From Halocatena pleomorpha (GTDB lineage Archaea; Halobacteriota; Halobacteria; Halobacteriales; Haloarculaceae): a stretch of DNA of 64,000 nucleotides. Shown here one piece after another: positions 26,401-35,123 of the stretch (its first letter is position 1; every line of letters starts with the position of its first letter). The position numbers and the translations under genes are program-made. The notes below the pieces were generated by a model that saw only the letters and a program-made list of their open reading frames with translations, searched no databases and was not told the DNA's origin. The stretch is from positions 34,838-98,837 of the forward strand of contig NZ_RRCH01000008.1 in the NCBI RefSeq assembly GCF_003862495.1. Direction: 5' to 3'.

Positions 26401-26978
26401 CGTTCGACGCACGACAAGGAGCGGCGTCGGCACCGCTCTGGTACGTGACCGAGGATCCAGAAGTATTGTACCGACTGCGGTCAACAGGTGTCGAACGCTG
26501 GGGGCATCTCAGATCGTTACTGGAGGTCGGTGCCGTTGATGGCCTCCTGTCGCAGTCGGCCCGGCAACAAGTCCGCCGACACGGTGCGGCAATAGAATCG
26601 TTCGTCGAGGCGTACACGGTCGGACGCGGGAAGGCGGTTGACCGCGATGTCTTGGAAGCTAGTGGTGCCATCAGCAATACGTTCATCGACAAGGTGAGTG
26701 AGTTGGCAGAGAGTGTCGACGGGGATCCAGAGGAGATCCTTGATGGTCTACCGGATGTCAGCCACTTCCGCCAAGATAAAATTGAGGAACTGCGAGAGTA
26801 CTTCCGCGATAAGAACTACCTTGATCCGCGCCCGACGCGACCGGACGAACAGATCCGATCAACAGTAGTCGACACGTACTGTCAGCACGGACTCGAACCA
26901 TCCACAGCAGCAACGACCGCAGATAGACTCCTTGATCGGATTTCAGCAGTCCCCGACCCGAGTAAGAAAGCGGACTGA
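23418..26978 (+). CDS. SbcC/Rad50/YhaN-like SMC-type ATPase
   Basis: The 1186-residue protein has a split ABC ATPase. Walker A GANAAGKST is at residues 58-66, the signature LSSGTRVQVLLAVRVAF near 865-880 and Walker B LLLDETLAPFDD near 892. Long charged coiled coils fill 180-850. The middle (about 433-478) has two hydrophobic segments (AITAGILTALSGVVIALAV, LLTVLGLALAGYAAL) instead of a zinc hook, as in YhaN-type proteins, which suggests membrane attachment. An extra helical domain of about 200 residues follows the ATPase (980-1186). It is coupled to the phosphoesterase gene. A role in processing or sensing foreign or damaged DNA is likely. Confidence 0.88.
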   Translation: MSEPAPAEADQPDTDHDTEGSRETPVAINTVTLDRAPGFETAGFSLDGFSQGVNVVYGANAAGKSTLAEAIRWSLWPDEAPSSATVRTELIYDGESRRIELHGGVSEHFRDGEPADAIPVPSLDGGRRYALSLHDMLQDETDGGEFASVIQRESTGGFNIDAIQNEFGLTDGASPATRGISATKEVAAAIEQVEELRRDAPDLEAERTRLSQLEEDLAAAADASERVDLLETAIEYRKAQDAHDQRAEKVASFPNELASFDGDELNQLDDLGEQIAQQKRLEQEAAEKHREAADKLAGTELPEDGVTEGVLQTLREYRDELDDAEDDQDRLKREVAEANAERGEVREKIPLNLDGETLSEVDTDDLAELRSFVTMVAEVEGKAQVEAAIDEWLARESKESADRGTLESGRNALENWLAAPPEQDTNEPSSRGPVAAAITAGILTALSGVVIALAVNPAGGLLTVLGLALAGYAALSARSNDAGTDNTARATHAETFRQTGLAEPTAWESDAVRDRVADLRERLRVIEVDEQEAQKRDELHAQFDIDAVRDELETARERLRDRFDTEVEDDLELAVTVERVERWQAADETVTGKQAALREASDQVKTYREQFRATIEPYTTDAYSYTVETSADATAAVTSLEQRQRDYENATQRLVEVDGNVAAAHEELDQYRTERELLFTERGLERGDRELLATLCEQHSEYEAAVEAKGTAATTLENRHSDLRDHDAYEEVVEERERDDLEKELDEKREIAGRYDELLREKTTLAKEIEDAKASTEIADAVQERGEAMRALEKVLEADVADAVTDTLLEFVGVETVSSNQEPVFQRADDLLRRITDGQFELRLDDGTFRAYDTGEQRRVDLNDLSSGTRVQVLLAVRVAFVEHREQETAPPLLLDETLAPFDDQRAETVLDTVVDLAQAGRQVFYFTARHDERARWETRLEESDVEYSLQQLTASDGRDPVAEPPAVETADAINVPVPDSDDHWSYRERLDVPTFDARQGAASAPLWYVTEDPEVLYRLRSTGVERWGHLRSLLEVGAVDGLLSQSARQQVRRHGAAIESFVEAYTVGRGKAVDRDVLEASGAISNTFIDKVSELAESVDGDPEEILDGLPDVSHFRQDKIEELREYFRDKNYLDPRPTRPDEQIRSTVVDTYCQHGLEPSTAATTADRLLDRISAVPDPSKKAD

Positions 26979-27001
26979 GAGCACCCCCAGTTCAAAACTA
27001 T

Positions 27002-27030
27002 CCCGTTATCCTGATCATTAGGATAACGGG
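27002..27030. terminator. Perfect 11-bp stem hairpin between convergent genes
   Basis: CCCGTTATCCT and AGGATAACGGG form a perfect inverted repeat around a short gatcatt loop, just after the SMC-like ATPase gene and before the end of the minus-strand small gene. It may act as a bidirectional terminator or RNA-stabilising hairpin. Confidence 0.5.
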
Positions 27031-27041
27031 AAGAATAAGGA

Positions 27042-27278
27042 TCAGACGATGTCGGTGGCGGGCCGGCGGTAGGTATCGTCCAATCTGAGACCACCGAGTG
27101 CGGTGCAAAGGTTGATGAGATCTGTGACGTCGCTACTGCAGTAGTCTTCGAGGAGTTGTGTGAGTTCGCGGTGGACGCTGGTATGTCCGATGCCGGCTTC
27201 GACGTTTTGCACGTATTTGTCGCCGAGGACTTCCCCGATGTGCTTGCCTTGGACAGCTTTTCCGTCTATTACCGCCAC
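27042..27278 (-). CDS. Uncertain 78-residue protein downstream of the AAA ATPase
   Basis: The frame starts at GTG 27276-27278 (VAVIDGKAVQGKHIGEVLGD) and encodes a small acidic helical protein ending GGLRLDDTYRRPATDIV. It lies 65 bp downstream of the AAA ATPase gene on the same strand. No domain is recognised. The weak start codon with an in-frame stop shortly before it, and the short length, make it uncertain; it might be the end of a decayed gene. Confidence 0.35.
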   Translation of the reverse strand: MAVIDGKAVQGKHIGEVLGDKYVQNVEAGIGHTSVHRELTQLLEDYCSSDVTDLINLCTALGGLRLDDTYRRPATDIV

Positions 27279-27343
27279 ATCATGTCATATATCCGTAATA
27301 AGTACTTTGTCCTCCGTCAGCTATCCCATAGAGCCTCCCGAAG

Positions 27344-29017
27344 TCAACAGATGAGCAAGAACAACCAATATGGCAGATAGCAGACACTGATACCATCGTT
27401 CTCAACGGTCAATGATCTGTCCTCTCTGACTTCCTTCGATAAGCTGTCGGTGATGATGAACCGGTACGGTGCTCGGTAGTCTAATTCTCGGAGATCTTCA
27501 GTGTCGGAGTCGGTATGTTGGCCGGAGTCGGGGTCGAAGTCTTCAGCGATTGTTTCGGCGTTACCAGTGTGTGGGTGGTAGGAGAGGATGAAAGGAAGGA
27601 CGTGTCCGTTGCGGTGGAGGATGTAGTCAATGAGGCCGGATTCGGTTTCTGTGTATTCGACGTCGTATGCTCCGACGGTGTATGCGAGACGTTTAGCGTG
27701 GTCGAAGGCGACAGTGCGGGCGAGTTTGTACTCGAATTCGTGGTTGAGCGTATCTTGCTGTTCGTAGCCTTCGAAGCCGTGGTGTTCCTGTCGTTGGGAG
27801 AGGAGGACGAGATGACGTGGATTGCGTAGATACAGGCGGGTGCGGCGGTAGCGGCGGAGAGAGTAGTCGTGCGATTCAGTGACAGCGATCCCCTCATCAA
27901 GAACATCAAGGTAACTATCGACGGTTCGCCTGTCGACACCAATCTGGTCGCTCAGGGCTGTGTACTGGAGTTCTTCACCGGCGTTGGTGGCAGCGATGGC
28001 GCTGAGGCGGTGGAGATTTTCGGGTTGTTGGACGGATCGGTACTTGGCGAGCCCTTTGTAGAGGAAGAGAAGGAAGTGAGATTTGGAGAGTTCGTTCCGG
28101 ATCGACGGGTCGTCTGTCTGATGGAGGGTGCCGCCTGTTCGCAGGTATGCGCGCGCGGCGTCGTGGAGGTTGTCTCGGTTGTTCGTGTCGAAAATGTCGA
28201 AGCAGAGTTCTGAGAGTGTCTCGACAGCAGTGTCGAGACTGGTTTCGGAATCTCTTCCAGACAGCCCGGCTCGAATCGTCTTGATCGGTGACGGGCCGTC
28301 TAAGTCAGGTGATTGGTATTGTTCGAGCTGGATTCGGAATTCGTCATCGAAATTGACGCCGAGGCCTTCACCGATTTGAATGGTGTCAACAAATTTCATC
28401 GGGAGAATCGGCCACAGTTCGAATTCCTCAACGGTGTCGTCGGATTCGGTAGTGGAGAGATGGACTTGAGATGCGACAATGCCGGTCAGGAATACGTACG
28501 TGTTCTCGTCAACGAAGTCGAGTAGCTCCGCTTTCCGATCCTCGTCGAGGTCAAGGGCTTGGACATCGTCGAGGAGGATGAACTTTTGTCCTTGACGGGG
28601 TGCGACGTGCGTCTGGAAGTAATCGATGACCTGACTGAGACGTTTGATGCCGTCGCCTGCGCGTTCGAGTTGGTATAGGGAATCTTCTAAGGAAATATAA
28701 AGTATTTGCCGCGGTTCGATTGCGGAGGCTAGTTCGAGGTCTGTGTTTTGGTGTGGGAAGTCCGTCGTGTTGAGGAGCGCTGCGACGAGTTGGTGGAGAA
28801 GGGTGGTTTTGCCGATGCCGGTCTGACCGTGAATTGCGTAGACGAGGCGCTCGACGCCGTCAGTGTAGTGGGTGTTCGTCGTTTTGAGAACACGGTGGAA
28901 ATCAGATCGAGGGGTAAGGTCTGTGGCTTGCGATAGTTTTGGAGAGGTACCGTTATTCCACCACTGGTTGTGGTGTTCGGCGTCGTCGATGAACTCTTCT
29001 GCGCTCCCTGCAAGCAT
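27344..29017 (-). CDS. AAA ATPase with archaeal-type C-terminal domain (AAA_14-like)
   Basis: The 557-residue protein has Walker A GQTGIGKTTL (residues 64-73) and Walker B KFILLDDVQAL (about 145-155). A winged-helix-like segment follows (LQYTALSDQIGVDRRTVDSYLDVL, cut here to its core SDQIGVDRRTVDSY), then a C-terminal domain ending YLPYWLFLLIC. This plan is that of the AAA_14/DUF4143 group, whose members often occur in mobile and defence loci; their biochemical role is unclear. It is divergent from the Argonaute operon across 258 bp and could share regulation with it. Its codon use is more AT-tolerant than that of the Argonaute genes. Confidence 0.82.
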   Translation of the reverse strand: MLAGSAEEFIDDAEHHNQWWNNGTSPKLSQATDLTPRSDFHRVLKTTNTHYTDGVERLVYAIHGQTGIGKTTLLHQLVAALLNTTDFPHQNTDLELASAIEPRQILYISLEDSLYQLERAGDGIKRLSQVIDYFQTHVAPRQGQKFILLDDVQALDLDEDRKAELLDFVDENTYVFLTGIVASQVHLSTTESDDTVEEFELWPILPMKFVDTIQIGEGLGVNFDDEFRIQLEQYQSPDLDGPSPIKTIRAGLSGRDSETSLDTAVETLSELCFDIFDTNNRDNLHDAARAYLRTGGTLHQTDDPSIRNELSKSHFLLFLYKGLAKYRSVQQPENLHRLSAIAATNAGEELQYTALSDQIGVDRRTVDSYLDVLDEGIAVTESHDYSLRRYRRTRLYLRNPRHLVLLSQRQEHHGFEGYEQQDTLNHEFEYKLARTVAFDHAKRLAYTVGAYDVEYTETESGLIDYILHRNGHVLPFILSYHPHTGNAETIAEDFDPDSGQHTDSDTEDLRELDYRAPYRFIITDSLSKEVREDRSLTVENDGISVCYLPYWLFLLIC

Positions 29018-29275
29018 AGAGACGATTATTATGGGCTAGTACAAATATTCACGCATCTCAATGTCCCTATTCATATTCTACTGTAGTCCCGCTGTCTATT
29101 AGGCCCGGTATAGCAGATTTTCGACCCTGGATGTCGTTCGATACTCCATCAGAAGTGTCTCATTGGCACGGTTGAGACGCTTACTTGGAGTGAGTTAGCG
29201 CTAAATTTGATTTACCGTGTTTGAGATTCTTCTAGTGGAAACATATTTATTCCGGGCGTTCGTTGGTCGGCGTAG
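29018..29275. promoter_or_regulatory. Divergent promoter region of the Argonaute operon
   Basis: A TATA-like run CATATTTATT (about 29241-29250) sits 26-35 bases before the Argonaute ATG at 29276, which implies a leaderless or nearly leaderless mRNA. An inverted repeat GTGTCTCA...TGAGACGC (about 29155-29178) lies upstream and may be an operator. The region is more AT-rich than the genes. Confidence 0.5.
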
Positions 29276-31963
29276 ATGGCAGTCAAGGCCGATATCGAGG
29301 ATGAGAAAGAGATCGACATCGCGCTGCGAGTCACGGGGATTGACGAGTGGGAGCACGATGCCATCGCTCGGAAAATCCAGTTGGAGGACATCGACGGCGC
29401 GGCAGTGGATCTGACAGTGTTTCATAACAACGAGGTCGCGGACTTCGAGTGGCAGATCAGGGAGTGGTATCTCCTGGAGAACGTCGTCGGGAACGAGTTC
29501 CGGGGCGAGATGCAACTCAACCCGGGGTATGACCTCACCGTCACGCTGTTAGACGACCCTCCCGCCGCTGCTGAGAATGACGAGTCAGCCGAAAGTGACC
29601 CCTCGGAAGAACCGGTCGAGCAGTCGGGGAAGAGGGGTTCGAGTGGTGCTGCAACGACGACATCGGATACGTCCGATCACGAGGAATTCGTTCGCGGAAG
29701 CGAGATCGATGGTAGTTCGCGGCCGACGGCTGATGGTGGCGGCGAACTCCTGCGTCAACAGTCGCTCTCGAACGGAAACTACTTGCTACAGTTCGAACTC
29801 GGATCGTTGCCGGACCTAACAGTCCATGAGTACGAACTCCGGGCAACCGGGAGTGGCGGAATCGACCCTGACGATTTCACGAACGGCATTGAGGGGTTCA
29901 CGGCTAAAGCGGCGAACTACTACCAGTCACGGACCGGGCGTCCCGTGACGATGGCCGAGGCATCCCGGCGGCGTATCTACGCGACCGAGAAACTCCACGG
30001 AACCATCTCGATTCACGGGTACACTGTCAAGCCGGTACATCAGGGCGATACAACGCTGGAGGCGCGCTCGTACACGGACGACGGGCCGCTCCAGGAGTTC
30101 GTCAAGCAGGACGTGAAACGAGCCGTTACTGGTCGCTTCGAGGTGTCCGGGATCGATTCGATCATCGAGCCCACCCCACAGCGAACCGCGAACAGCGGGT
30201 TGTTCGAAGCCTATCGGAAGTACAAGTGCCGGATTCGCGTCGATGCTGACGGGACCGTAATCTGCGGCGTGAACGTCGCGTACCATCTGGAATCGACGTT
30301 CTCCGCCGCTGAGTGGGTGCAACGTGGGCACGACATCGCCGAGGTGACTGTCGAGCACGACACGGATCTGTACGGCAGTGCGCGCACGGCGACGGTCAAG
30401 GAGATCATCGACATTGACTACGATGATGTCCTAGACGGGCCAGGCGTCACGATGTCGGAGTACCACAAGAAGCACGTCGAACAGGACGTCATTGACTCGA
30501 TGCGGGCTGGCGACCCGATCATCGCTGATCTGCAGTACGGAAGCGGTGAGGATTCGATCTTCCCGCAGCTCCTGGCGTACTGCAAGGTCATCCCGACGTT
30601 CGACCAGTTAGGCCGTGTCGATGAGACGTTCCTGAACGTCATCCACAACGAGAGCCGGATGAAACCCGAGGAACGGTTCAACGCCGTCACGTCGTTCGTC
30701 GACCTACTCGGCCCGACACCGTACTTCGGCTTCGACCCGGTCCCCCAGCCAACGAACGCCGGGTACCGAGAACACCAGATACGGAATCGACCGAATCTTC
30801 GCTTTGGGGATGGACAGACCGGATTCTACGGTGCCGGAGGGCTCGAACGTAAGGGGTACGACGTGTACAAGCCCCCCGAGCCGTTCGACATCATCGCGCT
30901 GTATCCTGAGGAAGAGAAAGATCCGGCTCACCGGTACGTCCTCACGCTGCTCAATAAACTCGCAGACTACGGCGCGAGTCCGACAGCATTCGACGAAGAG
31001 ACGTATGAACTCGGCTCGGAGTTCCACTACTCCCAGCACGCGCAGAAAGCGAGTGACTACGATGCCGCGCTGATTGTCGTGCCGGATGCAGATGAGGCTG
31101 CAACAGCGGACTACGACGATCCGTATCCCGAGTTTAAGCGACGACTTGGACAACTCGGCGTGCCGAGTCAGATGATCTCCGTCGACAATCTCGGCAACGA
31201 CAACTACCGCGGGAACATCTGCTCGTCCCTCATCGGGAAAGCGGGTGGCATGCCATGGCGGATCGACGACATCCCAGGGGGCGTTGACGCGTTCGTCGGG
31301 CTCGACGTGACGTACGACCACGCGACCAAGCAACACCTCGGCGCGGCCGCAAACGTCATCATGGCCGACGGAACCATCCTCGCGTCCGAGGCCGTCACGA
31401 AGCAGGCGGGCGAGACGTTCGACGAGGACGACGTAGCGAACGTCATCAAGCACGTTCTAGAAATTTTCGCCGAAGAGGAAGGCCGACCGCCGCGGCACGT
31501 GGTCATCCATCGGGACGGGAAGTTCTACCTCGACGTCGAGAGCCTCATCAACCGTCTCGACAAAGCCCGGGATCTCATTCAGCGGTTCGACCTCATCGAG
31601 ATCCGGAAATCCGGGAATCCCCGCATCGCCGAGTACAACGAATCGAGATCACGATTCGATATCGCGGACAAAGGCGTCGCCTTCCACGTCCATAACGGCG
31701 ACCACTCCTACCTGACCACGACCGGTGGGAAGGAGGGCAGTCCAGGCACGCCGCGGCCGCTGCAGATCGTGAAACGCTACGGATCGACAGACCACGATAC
31801 GCTCGCGGAACAGACCTACTGGCTGTCTGAAGCGCACGTCGGTTCGCTGAGTCGGTCCACCCGACTCCCTATCACCACGTACTACGCTGACAAGTGCGCC
31901 GACTTCGCCATGAAGGGCTACCTCACCAAGGGGAGCGTCATCCACGGTGCCCCGTACATCTAA
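29276..31963 (+). CDS. Long prokaryotic Argonaute with intact DEDD tetrad
   Basis: The 895-residue protein aligns by eye with the Natronobacterium gregoryi Argonaute type. Residues 1-95 form an OB-like N-terminal domain, 96-165 an acidic linker, 170-300 an N-domain, 310-420 the PAZ region, 530-650 MID, and 655-895 PIWI. The PIWI catalytic residues appear as D677 (FVGLDVTYDH), E713 (AGETFDED), D747 (VVIHRDGKF) and D872 (TTYYADKCAD), so nuclease activity on guided targets is expected. The C-terminus (VIHGAPYI) is hydrophobic, as in Argonautes where it contacts the guide 5' end. It opens a five-gene operon of DNA-processing enzymes. Confidence 0.93.
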   Translation: MAVKADIEDEKEIDIALRVTGIDEWEHDAIARKIQLEDIDGAAVDLTVFHNNEVADFEWQIREWYLLENVVGNEFRGEMQLNPGYDLTVTLLDDPPAAAENDESAESDPSEEPVEQSGKRGSSGAATTTSDTSDHEEFVRGSEIDGSSRPTADGGGELLRQQSLSNGNYLLQFELGSLPDLTVHEYELRATGSGGIDPDDFTNGIEGFTAKAANYYQSRTGRPVTMAEASRRRIYATEKLHGTISIHGYTVKPVHQGDTTLEARSYTDDGPLQEFVKQDVKRAVTGRFEVSGIDSIIEPTPQRTANSGLFEAYRKYKCRIRVDADGTVICGVNVAYHLESTFSAAEWVQRGHDIAEVTVEHDTDLYGSARTATVKEIIDIDYDDVLDGPGVTMSEYHKKHVEQDVIDSMRAGDPIIADLQYGSGEDSIFPQLLAYCKVIPTFDQLGRVDETFLNVIHNESRMKPEERFNAVTSFVDLLGPTPYFGFDPVPQPTNAGYREHQIRNRPNLRFGDGQTGFYGAGGLERKGYDVYKPPEPFDIIALYPEEEKDPAHRYVLTLLNKLADYGASPTAFDEETYELGSEFHYSQHAQKASDYDAALIVVPDADEAATADYDDPYPEFKRRLGQLGVPSQMISVDNLGNDNYRGNICSSLIGKAGGMPWRIDDIPGGVDAFVGLDVTYDHATKQHLGAAANVIMADGTILASEAVTKQAGETFDEDDVANVIKHVLEIFAEEEGRPPRHVVIHRDGKFYLDVESLINRLDKARDLIQRFDLIEIRKSGNPRIAEYNESRSRFDIADKGVAFHVHNGDHSYLTTTGGKEGSPGTPRPLQIVKRYGSTDHDTLAEQTYWLSEAHVGSLSRSTRLPITTYYADKCADFAMKGYLTKGSVIHGAPYI

Positions 31964-32026
31964 CCATGCGCCAGTACAGATCCACGCAACCACTCACGCA
32001 CTCGTCAACATACCGGTAACCCTTGC

Positions 32027-33070
32027 ATGCCCAAGACTGAATTCGAAGCAACAGTCGAGTTCGATGACGATAGTACCGCCGACTTGGAGATGGCTGCCGA
32101 CAAATCGTGGGACAGTTTCCTGAACTACTTCGGTGACGCCCAACACGTCTACTGCGTCACGTACAGTCAGTCCCCGGCGTTCATCTACAAGATGTTTCAG
32201 AACCAGGACCTCACAGTGGATTCTCTGGAGGTTATCGTCGGGGACAACCAGCACGACGACTCCGTCCTCGAATTAACGGCTCCTCTTCCGGACGATCCGC
32301 AGAAAGTCGCTGACGCGCTTGACCTGATCGAGCAGTACGTCGAAACGGTCGGCAGGTTCGGCGAAACGCGAACGACGAAGGAAACGCAGGCGTACTTCTA
32401 TGAGGGTGTTATCTACTTCTGCTGGGCTCCGTTCGTCAACTACTACGCCCATCACTACGCCGAATACGAATCTGCGGAACTGGACAAGGACCTGCCGTTC
32501 CCGTTCCTTCACGGCGACAGCGACAGCGGGAAGGGCATGCTCTTGCGGGGCGGGGCGCGACTCATCTCGAACGGGTACGTGCAGGAGGTCACAACTAGCG
32601 ACGACTTCATCAAAAACAACATCAAGCGTGCTCGTGCGTCGGACACCGGTTTCCTGTATATCGTTGGCGACGTGGCGAAGTCGAAGATCGACCGGGACAT
32701 CATCAAGTCGTACTGGGAGGGGAAGTGGGACGGCTCCATCCAGACGCCAACGTTCATCTTCTCCTCGAACGACTCGACAAAGCCTAAGTTCGAGCTTCGG
32801 ACCCGCATGAAGGCGCTGGATTTCAACGTCAACGTCTCTGAACTGGAGAAGGACGAACGCGAAGCCGCTGCGCAGATCGCGGGCCAGGCGGACAGCTGTA
32901 ACCTGTTCCCGTGGTTCGCCCACCTATTCTTGCAGCGGGATATCTCGCTTCCAGACCAGTCGGATCGGCTCGCCATCGAAGATGCACGACGCGACACTGA
33001 AACACCCGCTGAAACACCCATGTTCTGTCTCGGGTCACGCGACTCGTCCGAGGGCAACAGCCATGTCTGA
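32027..33070 (+). CDS. Argonaute-associated P-loop protein, possibly a shortened PLD-ATPase
   Basis: The function is not established. The 347-residue protein starts with an alpha/beta segment (DSFLNYFGDAQHVYCVTYSQ, SLEVIVGDN) like the start of phospholipase D-type nucleases, but no HxKxxxxD motif follows. A conserved-looking block (QAYFYEGVIYFCWAPFVNYY) leads into a P-loop GDSDSGKGML (163-172), where the usual Thr/Ser after Lys is Gly, and later strands FLYIVGDVAKSK and TFIFSSNDS, possibly Walker B and sensor 1 of a helicase-like ATPase. The end looks curtailed. It lies 63 bp after Argonaute and overlaps the next start. Confidence 0.7.
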   Translation: MPKTEFEATVEFDDDSTADLEMAADKSWDSFLNYFGDAQHVYCVTYSQSPAFIYKMFQNQDLTVDSLEVIVGDNQHDDSVLELTAPLPDDPQKVADALDLIEQYVETVGRFGETRTTKETQAYFYEGVIYFCWAPFVNYYAHHYAEYESAELDKDLPFPFLHGDSDSGKGMLLRGGARLISNGYVQEVTTSDDFIKNNIKRARASDTGFLYIVGDVAKSKIDRDIIKSYWEGKWDGSIQTPTFIFSSNDSTKPKFELRTRMKALDFNVNVSELEKDEREAAAQIAGQADSCNLFPWFAHLFLQRDISLPDQSDRLAIEDARRDTETPAETPMFCLGSRDSSEGNSHV

Positions 33071-35123
33071 CCACTCATCTCGCCGGCGATTCGACGGGAC
33101 GTTAGTCACGGCACCGTTCGGGGGCGAGAACGTCGAACGGATAGCGCGGGAGGAATATCGAACGCTCCTTGACGGGCACGATTCTGAGGATGTGCTCGTC
33201 GTCACGGGTGCGCCGACGAGTACGGACACGTTTCGGGAGACGTTGGGTGCGGAGCTGCCGGGTGCGGCGACGCCGTACGTGACGTCGCTCGTCGTGCACG
33301 CGACCGATGTCCTCAATCAGACCGATGACCGCGTTATTCTCTCCGACGCGCTACGGCGAGAACTCCTCCACCGATTCCTCGCAGACTACGAGTGGGAAAC
33401 AGAGTACCTCCAACGGGCGTCTGCACAGCCGTCGTTCAGTGAGGACGTGGACGCCATGATGGGAACGATCTCCTGGCAGACGGTCACGCCCGAGGAGACT
33501 CCGGAGCTCCGTGACATCACGGCTGCGCTTGACGCATTTCACGAGTGGCTGACCGAGCACGGCCACATGGAACGCGGACAACTCATCGCAGAATCGCTCA
33601 GTGTCCTCTCTGGGGAAGCCCGCGACGATGTCGTCGATTTCGAGGCGGTGCTCGCAGTCGAGTTTGAGGAGTTCTTCCCGCTCGACCGGGCGTATCTTGA
33701 CGCGCTCGCAGGGGACTGTGAGCTTGTCTGTATCACCGAAGAGAACGCGAGTGTGCGCCGCACATGGATCGAAACAGGGCCCGTTACGGACTACGTCTCG
33801 TTCAGCGAGACCCGTCACGGGACAGCGGGAGCGCCGTCGACGCGACCAGCTGCCACAGCGGCATATTTCGCCGAGGAAACGGTCCCGGAAGACCCGGGAG
33901 CTGGATCGGTGTCTGTCCTCGCTACAGACTCCAGTGACGAACAACTCGCCGAGATTGCCAACGAGATCGAAGACCTCGTCGCGCAGACGGACTGGAACGA
34001 CGACGACGTCGCCGTTGCCACGAAGCAAAGTGGGAGTTCCGTTACAGATACCATCGAAGCACTCGAACGCGCCGGCATTCCGACGGAATCGATGACCGTC
34101 ACTGGGTTCGGTGACGACCCTGCGATTCGGGAACTCCTCGCTGCCGTTCGGCATCTCGCCGCAGAAGAGGAGGATGAGGTACCCGACCACGGGCCGGACC
34201 TCAATACGGAGCGCCTGGATCGCGTCCGCGGGATGGACAGTCTCGAAGAGGGGGTTCGTTGGTGGGCGACAGACTCGGGGTTAAAAGAGCGGATTGCGGA
34301 GCGCGCGTCACCGCTCGACGCGCGCTCGCAGTTCGGGAACGTCCGACGGGCATTCCGGATGGCCGAGTTCCTCGAAGAGACCGAGTTCGCGGATGCGACG
34401 TGGGAGTCCTTCGAGGAGATGCTCGAACGCGCCCACGAGTACGCACCGCAACAAAACCAGACGAGCGCGACCGACCTCAACGGTGGTGTCCGCGTCGATC
34501 ACTTGCAAGCGATCAAGAACGAGTCCTTCCGCGCGGTCTTTCTCGTGAATCTCGTCGACAGTGAGTACCCTGGTGACCCGTTCCTGACGCGGTTGTTCCC
34601 GACCGAGCGGGTCGCGTCGATGCCGGATTACCCCGGTGTCACGGAACTCGACGAGCTGGACGTGGATGCGACGTTCTCGACGACGTCTACAGCGTCGAGT
34701 CGGCCGTTCGTGCGGTATCACACAGAACACGCGCGGCGACGCCTGGCGATTGGGGCTGGCGCAGCGGACGAGCACCTGTACTGTTGTCTCTATGAGTACG
34801 AGGACACCGCGTTGGAAGAGCGTGCACAGGCGTCGCGGTTCCTAACAGCAGTGTATGACCGCCTGCCGTGGGTCACCGAATCCGACGGCCCACACATCAC
34901 GAGCGAGCAAGCCGCGGAGGACTTCCTGTTGTCGCGGGTTGACGACGCGCTCGCGGCGGTGCGCCGCGCGAACAGTCAGGAGGTGACGGTGTCGCTCAAC
35001 GAAGTGGAAGCTGAACTCAGCGAGATTCAGGACCTGCTCGATAAGAGTGGGGCGCGTGGCGAGGAACTCCGGAAAGCGTTGCGTGCTCGTGTCGAATTCG
35101 CTAACGGGGAGGTGCGGCGATGA
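33063..35123 (+). CDS. AddB-like inactive helicase subunit
   Basis: This 686-residue protein looks like the helicase-fold part of AddB/RecC-type subunits. The N-terminal strand that should hold Walker A reads TLVTAPFGGENVERIAREEY with no GKT, so ATP hydrolysis is unlikely. Later pieces are helicase-like: AVLAVEFEEFFPLDRAYLDA at the Walker B place, SVSVLATDSSDEQLAEIANE, and IKNESFRAVFLVNLVDSEYP resembling motif V of AddB. The C-terminal nuclease domain of AddB is absent and appears instead as the separate next gene (ATGA overlap at 35120-35123). ATG 33063 overlaps the preceding stop. A scaffold and recognition role in a helicase-nuclease complex is inferred. Confidence 0.75.
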   Translation: MSDHSSRRRFDGTLVTAPFGGENVERIAREEYRTLLDGHDSEDVLVVTGAPTSTDTFRETLGAELPGAATPYVTSLVVHATDVLNQTDDRVILSDALRRELLHRFLADYEWETEYLQRASAQPSFSEDVDAMMGTISWQTVTPEETPELRDITAALDAFHEWLTEHGHMERGQLIAESLSVLSGEARDDVVDFEAVLAVEFEEFFPLDRAYLDALAGDCELVCITEENASVRRTWIETGPVTDYVSFSETRHGTAGAPSTRPAATAAYFAEETVPEDPGAGSVSVLATDSSDEQLAEIANEIEDLVAQTDWNDDDVAVATKQSGSSVTDTIEALERAGIPTESMTVTGFGDDPAIRELLAAVRHLAAEEEDEVPDHGPDLNTERLDRVRGMDSLEEGVRWWATDSGLKERIAERASPLDARSQFGNVRRAFRMAEFLEETEFADATWESFEEMLERAHEYAPQQNQTSATDLNGGVRVDHLQAIKNESFRAVFLVNLVDSEYPGDPFLTRLFPTERVASMPDYPGVTELDELDVDATFSTTSTASSRPFVRYHTEHARRRLAIGAGAADEHLYCCLYEYEDTALEERAQASRFLTAVYDRLPWVTESDGPHITSEQAAEDFLLSRVDDALAAVRRANSQEVTVSLNEVEAELSEIQDLLDKSGARGEELRKALRARVEFANGEVRR

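Noticed and set aside
29541..33316. Antisense frames opposite the Argonaute operon, up to about 250 codons
   Set aside because: GC-rich haloarchaeal genes produce long antisense frames; these lack motifs while the plus-strand genes have full catalytic sets.
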